From Methanocorpusculum sp. (GTDB taxonomy: Archaea; Halobacteriota; Methanomicrobia; Methanomicrobiales; Methanocorpusculaceae), in contig NZ_JAUSPQ010000010.1 of assembly GCF_030655665.1 (NCBI RefSeq), forward strand, positions 62,001-126,000: 64,000 nucleotides of DNA. The letters run 5' to 3'. Shown here in pieces: positions 35,311-43,680 of this stretch. A program made the position numbers and the translations under genes. The notes below the pieces were generated by a model. It was not told the origin of the DNA and did not search any database. It saw nothing but the letters and a program-made list of their open reading frames with translations. Each line of letters opens with the position of its first letter. Within the stretch, counting starts at the first letter, position 1.

Positions 35311-35636
35311 ACAGCAGCTTGTCCTGCACCGCAGAGGATGATGTCTTTTTGTATGTTGGAGCGAATACGTGGTTTAAGATATTCAAAGGAGACGAGGTCG
35401 ACTTTGCGTTCCAAAATCGATTCAAGGTACTCAGCGAGAGCAAGATAATTGTCGAATGTGTCGAATTCCGGTTTGAATGCATACAGGAGGTCAATGTCAC
35501 TGTAGGGTGTGTCGTCCCCGCGTGCGACTGAACCGAAGAGAGCGAGGAGCTCAATGCCGTACACTGTCTGGAGGGTTAAAAGGGAAGAGGAAAGTCGTGT
35601 AAGGACACAGTTTTTGATACTTACATATTCAGACAT
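35307..35636 (-). CDS. MntA-like minimal nucleotidyltransferase antitoxin
   Basis: A 109-residue nucleotidyltransferase with the signature [20 protein letters not shown] near residue 34 (GSxARGxxxxxSDIDL). In known pairs it adds AMP groups to HepT and silences it. A good Asp pair is visible. The 3' end overlaps the toxin gene, the usual order of this toxin-antitoxin family. Confidence 0.88.
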   Translation of the reverse strand: MSEYVSIKNCVLTRLSSSLLTLQTVYGIELLALFGSVARGDDTPYSDIDLLYAFKPEFDTFDNYLALAEYLESILERKVDLVSFEYLKPRIRSNIQKDIILCGAGQAAV

Positions 35637-35659
35637 TGACTAATATCTGAGTATTTGTC

Positions 35660-36093
35660 CTTCGCATGTAATGAGGTTTTGCCTTTGATGGCGGGGTGGC
35701 GACGAAGTCGACGCCCTCAGCTGAGCAAATCTCTGATTTGCGAACGGGCGCAGGCGGGGACCTTTAGGTCCCTTAGCCGAGGCGGGTTGGACGCGAGCGA
35801 AGCGAAGCGGACGACCTCAGCCGAGCAAGTTTTCGAAGGAAACTTGCGACCAAGGCTTTGCCTTGCGAGTTGCTGGGTGAGTCGATGATTTCAGCGGAGG
35901 CGGTGATCGCAGTCGGCAATTCCCGGTTTCTGGGAGCTTTGAGACGGGCGGTTCACCCAATATTCTCTCACCCGCACACCTGCAAGCTGATCAATGTGAT
36001 CGTCAAAGGTCGAAGACTTCGCGTCCAACACACTCGCAAATCAAAGATTTGCTCGGCTAAGGCCACCCCTACGGGGCAGCCCGCCCACAAATT
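35660..36093. repeat. Second array of two-hairpin modules
   Basis: Stems are visible at 35724-35740 (GCAAATCTCTGATTTGC), near 35755-35771 (GGGACCTTTAGGTCCC), at 35825-35847 (GCAAGTTT...AAACTTGC) and at 36036-36052 (GCAAATCAAAGATTTGC). They are joined by CTCAGCTGAG, GGCGGGTTGG and GGCTAAGGCC words. The part 35880-36000 shows no clear unit. There is no gene between the MntA-like start and 36135. Confidence 0.75.
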
Positions 36094-36134
36094 CCATTAT
36101 CTTGAAGCGACAACGTATACACAACGAGTTGAAA

Positions 36135-36494
36135 ATGTCGGATTATCGAGTGACGTTGGAGGCAGGATGGACGGTAAAAGATGTAGAGTCCGTTCAGGAT
36201 GCCATTGGAATAGCCGTGAGTGAAGCAGGAAAACGCCTTCACCCGTCAGCAAAGTTTGTTGACGTGGATGTGATGAACATGCCCTGTCCATACTGTGGGA
36301 AAGATATCAATACTGCTCTCGTGATCGCGAGGACCGGACTGGTCGGCCTTCTTCTTTCTATGAAGGTATTCAAAGCCGAAAACCCGGAGCACGCAGAACA
36401 CATTGCCAAATCGGTGATAGGCAGAGCACTGCGTGACGTGTCCCTGTCGACCTATGCGGTCGAACTGATCGAGGGTGAAACCGTTGCAGAGTGA
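36135..36494 (+). CDS. UPF0212/DUF555 family protein
   Basis: A 119-residue conserved archaeal protein: MSDYRVTLEAGWTVKDVESV, DAIGIAVSEAGKRLHPSAK, NMPCPYCGKDINTALVIA and KVFKAENPEHAEHIAKSVIG. One Cys pair (CPYC) may bind metal. The start is 36135, since the earlier codon at 36102 gives unconserved residues. It overlaps the following kinase gene by 20 bp. The function is unknown. Confidence 0.88.
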   Translation: MSDYRVTLEAGWTVKDVESVQDAIGIAVSEAGKRLHPSAKFVDVDVMNMPCPYCGKDINTALVIARTGLVGLLLSMKVFKAENPEHAEHIAKSVIGRALRDVSLSTYAVELIEGETVAE

Positions 36495-37374
36495 AACGAT
36501 CTCCGTTTCCGGTCATCTCTGTGTAGATTACATCCTCACCGTCGATGAGTACCCGCCGGTCGGCGAGTCCAGACGGGTGTCGGAACGCAGGATATACTTC
36601 GGCGGAGGTGCGGCAAACATCGCCGCCGGTATCGCCACGCTCGGCGGTCAGGCTGAACTCATCTGCGCAGTTGGGTGCGATTTCACGGGCAGTGAATACG
36701 AAAAATATCTGGAAGAACTTGGCGTGAAAACGACGGTGTTCAGAAGTGAGAAGAACTGTTCGACCGCGTTTATGGTGAACAATGCCGCAGGGGACCAGGT
36801 GACCTACTTCGAGTGGGGTGCCGGAGAGGCTTTTGCCCGAGCAGTTCCGCCGAAACGCGAATTTGTCCACATGGCGACAGGCGACGCCGTCTTCAATATC
36901 AGCCTCGCAAAACAGGCGAGGTTTGCCTCGCTCGACCCGGGCCAGGACGTGAAATACTATACTGCAGACGATCTCACGACCCTGCTTGGAGAGATCGACA
37001 TGCTCATCTGCAACAACTATGAGATGGATATCATAGAACATACCCTCTCCTGCAGCGAAAAAGACATTCTCGATTCGGTGCCTTTTACCATCATCACCCA
37101 TGGAAAAGCAGGCAGCAGCCTCTACTTCGACGGAAAAACCGAGCAGATCCCGGCGGTTTCTGTCGAAGCAAAAGACCCGACCGGTGCAGGCGATGCATAT
37201 CGGGCCGGCTTTTTCACCGCTTGGAAAAAAGGATACGACCCGGTCACCTGCGCAAAGATCGGCGCGGTAACCTCGTCATTCGTTGTAGAAATGATCGGAA
37301 CGCAGACCAACCTTCCCGACTGGGATCGGATGGAACAGCGCTACAGACCGGTATTCGGCAGACTGGAGCGTTAA
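36475..37374 (+). CDS. PfkB-family sugar or nucleoside kinase
   Basis: A 299-residue ribokinase-fold kinase. It has YFGGGAANIAAGIATLGGQ near residue 42 (first PfkB signature), FTGSEYEKYLEELGVKTTVF, and the second signature DPTGAGDAYRAGFF near residue 238 with the catalytic Asp. It starts at a GTG (36475) inside the DUF555 gene. The Dph6-like gene begins at its stop (TAATG). Substrate (ribose, adenosine or a related sugar) cannot be fixed. Confidence 0.85.
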   Translation: MKPLQSETISVSGHLCVDYILTVDEYPPVGESRRVSERRIYFGGGAANIAAGIATLGGQAELICAVGCDFTGSEYEKYLEELGVKTTVFRSEKNCSTAFMVNNAAGDQVTYFEWGAGEAFARAVPPKREFVHMATGDAVFNISLAKQARFASLDPGQDVKYYTADDLTTLLGEIDMLICNNYEMDIIEHTLSCSEKDILDSVPFTIITHGKAGSSLYFDGKTEQIPAVSVEAKDPTGAGDAYRAGFFTAWKKGYDPVTCAKIGAVTSSFVVEMIGTQTNLPDWDRMEQRYRPVFGRLER

Positions 37375-38030
37375 TGAGCTGGGCAGCACTGACTTCAGGG
37401 GGCAAGGACTCGATCCTTGCGGTACAAAAAGCGATCGACGCCGGCATGCAGGTCTCACATTTCGTAACGGTCGTACCGGAAAATACGGAGTCATACATGT
37501 TCCACTCGGCAAATCTGGCGGCCGTACCTGTCATGGCAAACCGCTGCGGGGCCGCGTATGTGGAGATACGATCGGCAGGTGTCAAAGAACAGGAGGTCGC
37601 CGATATGGAAAAAGGCCTTGCAGAATTAGGGGTCGAAGGGATCATCGTCGGGGCAATCGAATCCGAGTATCAGCGGTCCAGAGTCGCCGCAGTCTGCGAC
37701 CGGCTCGGCCTGAAACTTTTCGCTCCGCTCTGGAAGGTGGATCCTCTTACTCTTATGCATGAAGTGGCTTCCCGGCTGGATGCCGTGATCGTCGTCTGTG
37801 CCGCAGACGGGCTCGGCGAAAATGTTCTCGGGAAAAAGATCGATGAAAAACTGATCGGGATGCTTCTTTCCGTTCAGAAGATCAGACGTATCCACCTCGC
37901 CGGAGAGGGCGGGGAGTATGAATCGCTTGTACTGAACGCCCCATGCTTTTCAGCTCCGGTACACTGTTCAGAGATGAAGTCCAGCTATGAAGGACTCCGT
38001 GGGGAAGTCGTCATCGACAGGTTCTGGTAA
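37374..38030 (+). CDS. Diphthine--ammonia ligase-like PP-loop ATPase (DUF71/Dph6)
   Basis: A 218-residue N-type ATP pyrophosphatase predicted to make the last amide of diphthamide on elongation factor 2. The PP-loop ALTSGGKDSILAVQKAID is at the N-terminus. EGIIVGAIESEYQRSRVAAV, LFAPLWKVDPLTLMHEV and LAGEGGEYESLVLNAP are the Dph6 family blocks. The ATG at 37374 shares its A with the kinase stop. A DUF2070 gene starts 1 bp after its end. Confidence 0.88.
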   Translation: MSWAALTSGGKDSILAVQKAIDAGMQVSHFVTVVPENTESYMFHSANLAAVPVMANRCGAAYVEIRSAGVKEQEVADMEKGLAELGVEGIIVGAIESEYQRSRVAAVCDRLGLKLFAPLWKVDPLTLMHEVASRLDAVIVVCAADGLGENVLGKKIDEKLIGMLLSVQKIRRIHLAGEGGEYESLVLNAPCFSAPVHCSEMKSSYEGLRGEVVIDRFW

Positions 38031-38031
38031 T

Positions 38032-39762
38032 ATGAAACCTGAAGTAAAAACCGAATCATTAACGAAATATCTGTTTAACGCACCAAAATGGGGATTATCA
38101 TTAGCCATAATGATCCTGATCGGCCTCGCTATCGACGGGGTCGTGTTCCTGTTTACCGGTGAGATACGCGGGGTCGGATTTGCCTTCTCGATTCCCGGCG
38201 TAGCTGCGCTGATCCTTACGAAGCCGCTCGTGAGCGCGACCGCACGGCAGGAGTTCACCTGGAACAGATCGGGTATGCTGGCACTTGCCTCTGAAATATT
38301 CATGCTTCTCTGGATGGTCACCGGCCTCTTTCTTGGGGCAGGATTTGCCTATGTCTTCGGCGTTGGATTCATTCTGGCGATCAGGCTGGTCGTTCTCGCC
38401 GCGGTCGCAGACTACCGGTTTGGGAGAATGTACGGACCTGCCGCGATCCAGACATTCGCGGGGGCAATTGTGGGGGTCTGGTTCTTCGGTCCCGGATTCG
38501 TCATTCCGGTCGTCGTGTCGATCATAGTATTCTCGGTAGGGGTCATCGGATTTTTACTCCTGTTCGATCTGCCGATGAAACGGACGAGCGGGGTCGGGGC
38601 GATGCATTTCGTCAATGCCTTCCTTGCCCACCTGACAAACGGATCGAACGATCTCGAGGAGTATTTCCATCACATCAGCGAGTATGTTTCCGTTCCAGAA
38701 ACGACGTTCTTCTTCAGACGTGCAGACAAACCTGATGTCTGGTTCGTCATCCCAAACCTGCACCCAGGTCCGATGGCTGAGATAGGGGGCAGTAACTTCC
38801 CCAAGATCCTGCACGACGATTTTGCAGAAGAAGCGATGCTTCTCGTATCCCACGGATGCGCCAGTCATGATCTGAATCTCATCTCCAATAGAGAAACGAA
38901 GAGTATCACGAAAGCGATCCGGGAAAGTCTGGATTCGGTCATATATACCGACTATGCAAGCCGCCCTATCAGGACGCGCTTCGGCACGGTCTCGATTCTC
39001 TCCCAGAGATTCGGCGACTCCCTTTTGATGATCACCACCCGATCCCCCGAGATGACGGAGGACATGGACTACTCGATCGGCAGGATCGTGATGGGAGAGA
39101 GTAAAGGGAGATACAAAAATATCGGATTTGTTGACGCCCACAACTGTATGACGGCGGTCACGAACATCATCTACCCCTCGACCAAAACCGGCAACGAGTT
39201 CATCTCCGGAGCGGATGATGCGATGAACAGGATGCTTGATGCCGAAATGCTGCCTTTCTCTGTCGGCGCGGCACAGGTCATCCCGCCTTTCAGCAGAGGC
39301 GAAGGGTTCGCCGACATGGGGATCATCGCGATGGTCACCGAGGTCGCCGGCATAAAAACGGCGTATGTGCTGTTTGACGGCAACAATGTTCACCTTGGTG
39401 TCAGAGAGATCCTCCGAAACGCTGTTCTGGGACTTGGGCTGGATGAGGTCGAGATCATGACAACCGATTCGCATGTGGTGAACTCGATCTCAGGCAGAAA
39501 TCCGATCGGCGATGCAGTCTCGCCAGGCGAGATCATCCCGTATGTTTCGGAAGCGGTCTTAAAAGCGGTCGAGGATCTTGCTCCGGCATCAGGCGGAGCG
39601 GCTACCAACATATGTGAGGAGGTCGAGGTGTTCGGCCCTTCACGAATCGTTCAGCTGACCTCGACCGTGAACGCCATCGTCACGAACCTGCTTCCTCTCG
39701 CAACACTTCTGATGGCTACGGCATTTCTGCTGATCCTGGTCGTCTGTATGATCGTATTGTAA
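38032..39762 (+). CDS. DUF2070 family membrane protein
   Basis: A 576-residue protein conserved in archaea. The first 200 residues hold about six membrane spans (LSLAIMILIGLAIDGVVFLF, EIFMLLWMVTGLFLGAGFAY, FVIPVVVSIIVFSVGVIGFL and others). A soluble domain of about 330 residues follows with metal-binding-like motifs NLHPGPMAEIGGSNF, VSHGCASHDLNL, GFVDAHNCMT and TTDSHVVN. A last span is at the C-terminus (PLATLLMATAFLLILVVCMI). The His/Asp motifs suggest a hydrolase on the membrane, but no activity is known. Confidence 0.88.
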   Translation: MKPEVKTESLTKYLFNAPKWGLSLAIMILIGLAIDGVVFLFTGEIRGVGFAFSIPGVAALILTKPLVSATARQEFTWNRSGMLALASEIFMLLWMVTGLFLGAGFAYVFGVGFILAIRLVVLAAVADYRFGRMYGPAAIQTFAGAIVGVWFFGPGFVIPVVVSIIVFSVGVIGFLLLFDLPMKRTSGVGAMHFVNAFLAHLTNGSNDLEEYFHHISEYVSVPETTFFFRRADKPDVWFVIPNLHPGPMAEIGGSNFPKILHDDFAEEAMLLVSHGCASHDLNLISNRETKSITKAIRESLDSVIYTDYASRPIRTRFGTVSILSQRFGDSLLMITTRSPEMTEDMDYSIGRIVMGESKGRYKNIGFVDAHNCMTAVTNIIYPSTKTGNEFISGADDAMNRMLDAEMLPFSVGAAQVIPPFSRGEGFADMGIIAMVTEVAGIKTAYVLFDGNNVHLGVREILRNAVLGLGLDEVEIMTTDSHVVNSISGRNPIGDAVSPGEIIPYVSEAVLKAVEDLAPASGGAATNICEEVEVFGPSRIVQLTSTVNAIVTNLLPLATLLMATAFLLILVVCMIVL

Positions 39763-39777
39763 ATTATCTAAAAAATA

Positions 39778-40005
39778 TTATTTTTCAACCTGTTCGACAT
39801 CGATCGCACAGGTACTTCTTCTTATTCGCGGCATCGTCGCGAGTTTGTTTTCATATTTATCACAGGTGAATCCTGCTTTCGGCATAGGATCGGGAAGAAC
39901 GACACCGAGTTTACAGGTGATACGGTAATTATAAAAATCCCGATCCGTATCATAGGTGTATTCATGTGAATCCATATGCGGACATGTTAAACAAGGGACA
40001 ACCAT
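39778..40005 (-). CDS. Small cysteine-containing protein, unknown
   Basis: A 75-residue protein from the ATG at 40005: VVPCLTCPHMDSHEYTYD, RITCKLGVVLPDPM, GFTCDKYENK and STCAIDVEQ. Five Cys suggest metal binding. An internal ATG at 39975 (MDSHEYTYD) would give 65 residues. It is divergent from uvrC with almost no space between the starts, so one of the two probably begins further inside. No family recognised. Confidence 0.5.
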   Translation of the reverse strand: MVVPCLTCPHMDSHEYTYDTDRDFYNYRITCKLGVVLPDPMPKAGFTCDKYENKLATMPRIRRSTCAIDVEQVEK

Positions 40006-40047
40006 ATGATTAAAGATACATTCACCCCATACATTAACCTGCCGAAA

Positions 40048-41607
40048 ATGCCACCCTTTGACCTTGCCGACATTCCCCATTTGCCAGGCTGTTACCTGTA
40101 TAAAGACGGGGACGGGACGATAATCTACGTCGGCAAAGCAAAAGATCTGCGAAAACGGGTCTCTTCCTACTTTCAGAAAAAGGACCATGACCCGAAAACA
40201 AAAAAGCTCGTGGCAGCGATCCGATCAGTCGAATACATCATCACAGCGACCGATGAAGAGGCATATCTTCTGGAAAATACCCTCATAAAACATCACCTCC
40301 CGAAATACAACATCGATCTCAAGGACGCAAAATCCTACGCATACATCGAACTCACGAAAGAGCCGTATCCACGAATCAGCATCGCGAGAAATACCCGCGG
40401 CAGCGGGCAGTTTTTCGGGCCGTTCGTCTCGGCAAAGGAACGGGACCATGTGCTCTCGGTCGTGAAAAAAACCTTCAGACTCAGGTCCTGTAAAAATATG
40501 CCGAAGAACCGGCCTTGTCTCAGATATCATATAGGCAACTGCACCGGGCCATGCGGGGGGCATGTCTCAGTCGAAGAATACGCAAAACAGTGTTCATATA
40601 CTGCAGATGTCCTGAAAGGCAGCACAAAGGAGATCAAAAATAAACTCGAAGAGGAGATGACCGGGTATGCGAGAGAGATGGAATTCGAAGCGGCCCTTCT
40701 CTGCCGGGATATGATCACCGCGGTCGAGAACCTTTCCTCACGACAGTATGTTACCCGGAAAACCGATCATGATGAGGATGTCATCGCCTACCGCGTGGCC
40801 GAAGGAACGGTATATCTGATGGTCTTCCATGTGTACAAGGGAACGCTCGGCGGCAGGGACGAGTTCATCTTTGAGGGGACGGACGGATTTTTCGAGGAGT
40901 TCGTTGCGAGATATTACACCGAAAATCCTGCGCCGAAAGAGATCATCGTCGAAGAGGAACTTGACGAAGCACTCGCCGCGTATCTGGGAAATCTGGCAGG
41001 GTATATGGTGAAGATCACCGTGCCAAAGCAGGGAGCGAAGAAAAAACTCCTCGAACTTGCGGGAAAAAATATCGAGACGGTCCATTTCGGCGACGAACTG
41101 AAGGTCATGGAGCTGCAGGCGGCCCTTCATCTCAAGACACCGCCAACCGTCATCGAATGTTTCGATATCTCCCATCTTTCAGGAACGGATACGGTAGCGT
41201 CCATGGTCCGGTTCGTATCCGGCAGACCTGATAAGAAAAACTACCGGCGGTTCAAAATCAAAACGGTCGACGGGATCGATGACTTCGCCTCGATGGCTGA
41301 AGTTGTCCGTCGGAGATACAGCCGCCTGATCGAAGAGGAAAAACCTCTGCCTGATCTGATCGTGATCGACGGAGGGAAAGGTCAGCTCTCGTCCGCGAAA
41401 CGGATCCTCGATGAACTGGAGGCGAACGTCCCGCTCATTTCCCTTGCAAAGGCGGAAGAAGAAGTATTCGTATCAGGGGTGCCGTTCCCGCTGCCGTTTG
41501 GAAAAAAGACGAAGGCAAACATGTACCTTCAGGAGATACGGGACGAGGCACACAGGTTTGCGGTCACGTATAACAGGCTGCTTCGGAAAAAGCGGCTGGT
41601 AAAATAA
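40048..41607 (+). CDS. uvrC: UvrABC system protein C
   Basis: A 519-residue excision nuclease from the ATG at 40048 (MPPFDLADIPHLPGCYLY); an ATG at 40006 would add 14 residues and touch the divergent gene. It has the GIY-YIG domain (PGCYLYKDGDGTIIYVGKAK), the Cys cluster NRPCLRYHIGNCTGPCGG, the UvrBC motif near residue 190-220 (EIKNKLEEEMTGYAREMEFE), and the C-terminal RNaseH-like nuclease (IECFDISHLSGTDTVASMV, VIDGGKGQLSSAK, KKTKANMYLQEIRDEAHRFA). Slightly shorter than bacterial UvrC, as it lacks the helix-hairpin-helix tail. Confidence 0.95.
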   Translation: MPPFDLADIPHLPGCYLYKDGDGTIIYVGKAKDLRKRVSSYFQKKDHDPKTKKLVAAIRSVEYIITATDEEAYLLENTLIKHHLPKYNIDLKDAKSYAYIELTKEPYPRISIARNTRGSGQFFGPFVSAKERDHVLSVVKKTFRLRSCKNMPKNRPCLRYHIGNCTGPCGGHVSVEEYAKQCSYTADVLKGSTKEIKNKLEEEMTGYAREMEFEAALLCRDMITAVENLSSRQYVTRKTDHDEDVIAYRVAEGTVYLMVFHVYKGTLGGRDEFIFEGTDGFFEEFVARYYTENPAPKEIIVEEELDEALAAYLGNLAGYMVKITVPKQGAKKKLLELAGKNIETVHFGDELKVMELQAALHLKTPPTVIECFDISHLSGTDTVASMVRFVSGRPDKKNYRRFKIKTVDGIDDFASMAEVVRRRYSRLIEEEKPLPDLIVIDGGKGQLSSAKRILDELEANVPLISLAKAEEEVFVSGVPFPLPFGKKTKANMYLQEIRDEAHRFAVTYNRLLRKKRLVK

Positions 41608-41610
41608 TAT

Positions 41611-42288
41611 TCACGCCTTTTTTATCCAGGTCAGCAGGACACCGTCGTCGATCCGCTCGACGTTTTTCAGCGAGAGACGGGTGAACTCATCAGGGTCGGT
41701 GAACCCTTTCCCGTCAGCAAAGGTCGGAGCATCCTTGCCGCCGATTATCATTGCACCGATATATATGCGTATTTCGTCAAACAGCCCCCGGCTCATGATC
41801 GACCAGAGAAGGGTCGCTCCGCCTTCTACCATCAGCTGTTTGACCCCGAGTTTTGCGAGTTCTTCCAGCACAGTTTCCAGATCGACTGAATCCGCACCCG
41901 CAGAAATCACCGTGGCCTTTTCTTTCAGCGCGTCGCATCTCTCCTTTGGGGCTTTTTCCGAGACGAAAATAACCACGCGGCCAAGTCCTTTTTTGAACAT
42001 GTCCACGTCTGCAGGCATCCGTGCCATACTGTCGATCACGACCCGCATGGGATGAGGATCTTTGCCGTTCGCTTTGCGCATACCGGCATACTCCTCGTTT
42101 TTGAGTCGGAGAGAGGGGTCGTCGGAGAGGACGGTCCCTATGCCTATCATTACCGCGTCGGATTCGGCACGGAGTATATCCACACGCAGGAAATCCTCTT
42201 GACCGGATATCTTGGTCTGCTTCCTTTCACTGGTGGCAAGTTTTCCGTCAGCACTCATTGCTGCATTAATAATTACATACGGACGCAT
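41611..42288 (-). CDS. 2,5-diamino-6-ribosylaminopyrimidinone 5'-phosphate reductase (archaeal riboflavin pathway)
   Basis: A 225-residue RibD C-terminal/DHFR-like reductase. It has PYVIINAAMSADGKLAT at the N-terminus, ESDAVMIGIGTVLSDDPSL, PMRVVIDSMARMPADVDMF and KLGVKQLMVEGGATLLWSIM. The enzyme reduces the ribosyl side chain early in riboflavin and F420 precursor synthesis in archaea, using NADPH. It is convergent with uvrC (3 bp gap) and stands alone. Confidence 0.9.
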   Translation of the reverse strand: MRPYVIINAAMSADGKLATSERKQTKISGQEDFLRVDILRAESDAVMIGIGTVLSDDPSLRLKNEEYAGMRKANGKDPHPMRVVIDSMARMPADVDMFKKGLGRVVIFVSEKAPKERCDALKEKATVISAGADSVDLETVLEELAKLGVKQLMVEGGATLLWSIMSRGLFDEIRIYIGAMIIGGKDAPTFADGKGFTDPDEFTRLSLKNVERIDDGVLLTWIKKA

Positions 42289-42353
42289 ACAAATACCTTG
42301 GATATACGTAAACGTGGGTAGATCACAGAAAATACGAATGAATTAAAGAAATC

Positions 42354-42536
42354 TCAGACCTTCTTATAAACGTTTACACCAACACGAACCTCGGGGTGTT
42401 TTCGATCGATCGGTTTGTTTCCCATGCTGGAACCAATGATGATCGTTTTGCCTGAGGATGAAGGTCCAACTTCCTGGGAAAGATCGACTGTAATTGTAAG
42501 AATATCTCCATCAACTGAGGTTTTCACATTTTTCAT
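42354..42536 (-). CDS. Small conserved protein of unknown function
   Basis: A 60-residue protein: MKNVKTSVDGDILTITVDLS, QEVGPSSSGKTIIIGSSMGN and VRVGVNVYKKV. The pattern VDLSxxxGPSxSGKTxxIxS is shared with many archaeal and bacterial small proteins as far as I recall, so it is real, but the role is unknown. It is divergent from the aSelBL-like gene at 42685. Confidence 0.75.
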   Translation of the reverse strand: MKNVKTSVDGDILTITVDLSQEVGPSSSGKTIIIGSSMGNKPIDRKHPEVRVGVNVYKKV

Positions 42537-42644
42537 ATCTGTTAATGTGCATGATTACGTGATAAATGTTGCGGGGTTTTTCCAGAAAATTTTGCCAATT
42601 TACAGTGAGTGTACTGAGTGGGAAGAGGCAGCGGGAGGTAAAAC

Positions 42645-42684
42645 CCATAAATATAATCATCCAAAAACACTAATGAGTATAACC
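42645..42684 (+). promoter_or_regulatory. TATA box and short leader of the SelB-like gene
   Basis: CATAAATATAATC at about 42646-42658 lies some 30 bp before the ATG at 42685. There is no ribosome site between, so the transcript is probably leaderless or nearly so. It supports a start at 42673 or 42685 rather than the distant codon at 42415. Confidence 0.5.
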
Positions 42685-43650
42685 ATGCCAAACTTAACCG
42701 TCGCCGTACTTGCCCCGAACGGATATGCCCGTGATCTCGGGAAAAAGGGAACCAGTACCGATATCACCTTCTACAATCTGAAAAAAGGTCACGATACCGT
42801 AACACTTTTGGAGCCGACCAGATATCCGGACAGACTCGCTCCGCTGTTCTATGTTGTTTCTATGTCTCATGAGGCGATCGTGGTGATCTCGGAGATCACA
42901 CCGATGGTGGCCGAGTGGATCCTGATGCTTGATTGTGCTAATGTGAAGAGCGGCACGATCATTTTGAAGAATTATATCCAGCCGAATCAGATCGCTCCAC
43001 TTATCAAAGGAACGGTGCTTGAGAACTATACGATCATGGATGAGGATTTCATCGGACTTTCTGCCGAACTTCTTGAACGTGCAGCAAAGCAGCCTGATAT
43101 CGAGCCGAAGGAGGGGGCGACGGGATCGGTCCCGATCGACCACCACTTCAATGTGCGGGGTATTGGAACGGTGATCCTCGGATGCGTCGCGGATGGATGG
43201 ATCAAAAAGCATGATAAGATGCGGGTCGAACCGCTGGGTAAGATCGCTCAGATCCGGTCGGTCCAAAAGCATGATGATGATTTTGCCTGGGCGTATGCGG
43301 GCGACCGTGTCGGCTGTGCCTTGAAAGATATCGATGCCGAGGAGCTGGACAGAGGGTTCGTTCTTACGACCGACCCGAAAGTGACCCACACGACGACGGT
43401 CACCGGCGACGCACGCCTGGTGAAGTACTGGCCGGGAGAGATCAAGGAGCAGATGGTCGTATCCATAGGACACTGGATGCAGTTTTTATCTGCACGGATC
43501 ACGAAAGTGGAGAACGGATCGGATTGGCATGCCCCGAAGCTGACGCTCGAACTCGATACGCCGCTCGTGTATAAGCCGGGTGATTCGGCGGTCATTCATT
43601 ACCTCGACGGGGGAAAGCTCCGTGTCGTCGGGACGATCAGACTTCCCTGA
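42685..43650 (+). CDS. SelB-like EF1A paralogue with degenerate G domain (aSelBL type)
   Basis: A 321-residue translation-factor homologue (four more residues if started at 42673). The N-terminus should hold the P-loop GHVDHGKST but reads VAVLAPNGYARDLGKKGTST, so GTP binding is probably lost. The following segment (VVISEITPMVAEWILMLDCA) keeps the fold without the DxxG/NKxD motifs. The domain 2 region (VPIDHHFNVRGIGTVILGCV, WIKKHDKMRVEPLGK, YAGDRVGCALKDIDAEELDR) and domain 3 (TLELDTPLVYKPG) are clear. It matches the archaeal aSelBL family known to lack canonical GTPase motifs. The substrate is unknown. Confidence 0.82.
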   Translation: MPNLTVAVLAPNGYARDLGKKGTSTDITFYNLKKGHDTVTLLEPTRYPDRLAPLFYVVSMSHEAIVVISEITPMVAEWILMLDCANVKSGTIILKNYIQPNQIAPLIKGTVLENYTIMDEDFIGLSAELLERAAKQPDIEPKEGATGSVPIDHHFNVRGIGTVILGCVADGWIKKHDKMRVEPLGKIAQIRSVQKHDDDFAWAYAGDRVGCALKDIDAEELDRGFVLTTDPKVTHTTTVTGDARLVKYWPGEIKEQMVVSIGHWMQFLSARITKVENGSDWHAPKLTLELDTPLVYKPGDSAVIHYLDGGKLRVVGTIRLP

Positions 43651-43655
43651 TCATT

Positions 43656-43680
43656 CTTTTTTTCTTTTGATTTTTTTACG
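43656..43680 (+). terminator. T-rich archaeal terminator
   Basis: Two T-tracts just after the SelB-like stop (ATTCTTTTTTTCTTTTG and ATTTTTTTA) fit oligo-T termination in archaea. Confidence 0.55.
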
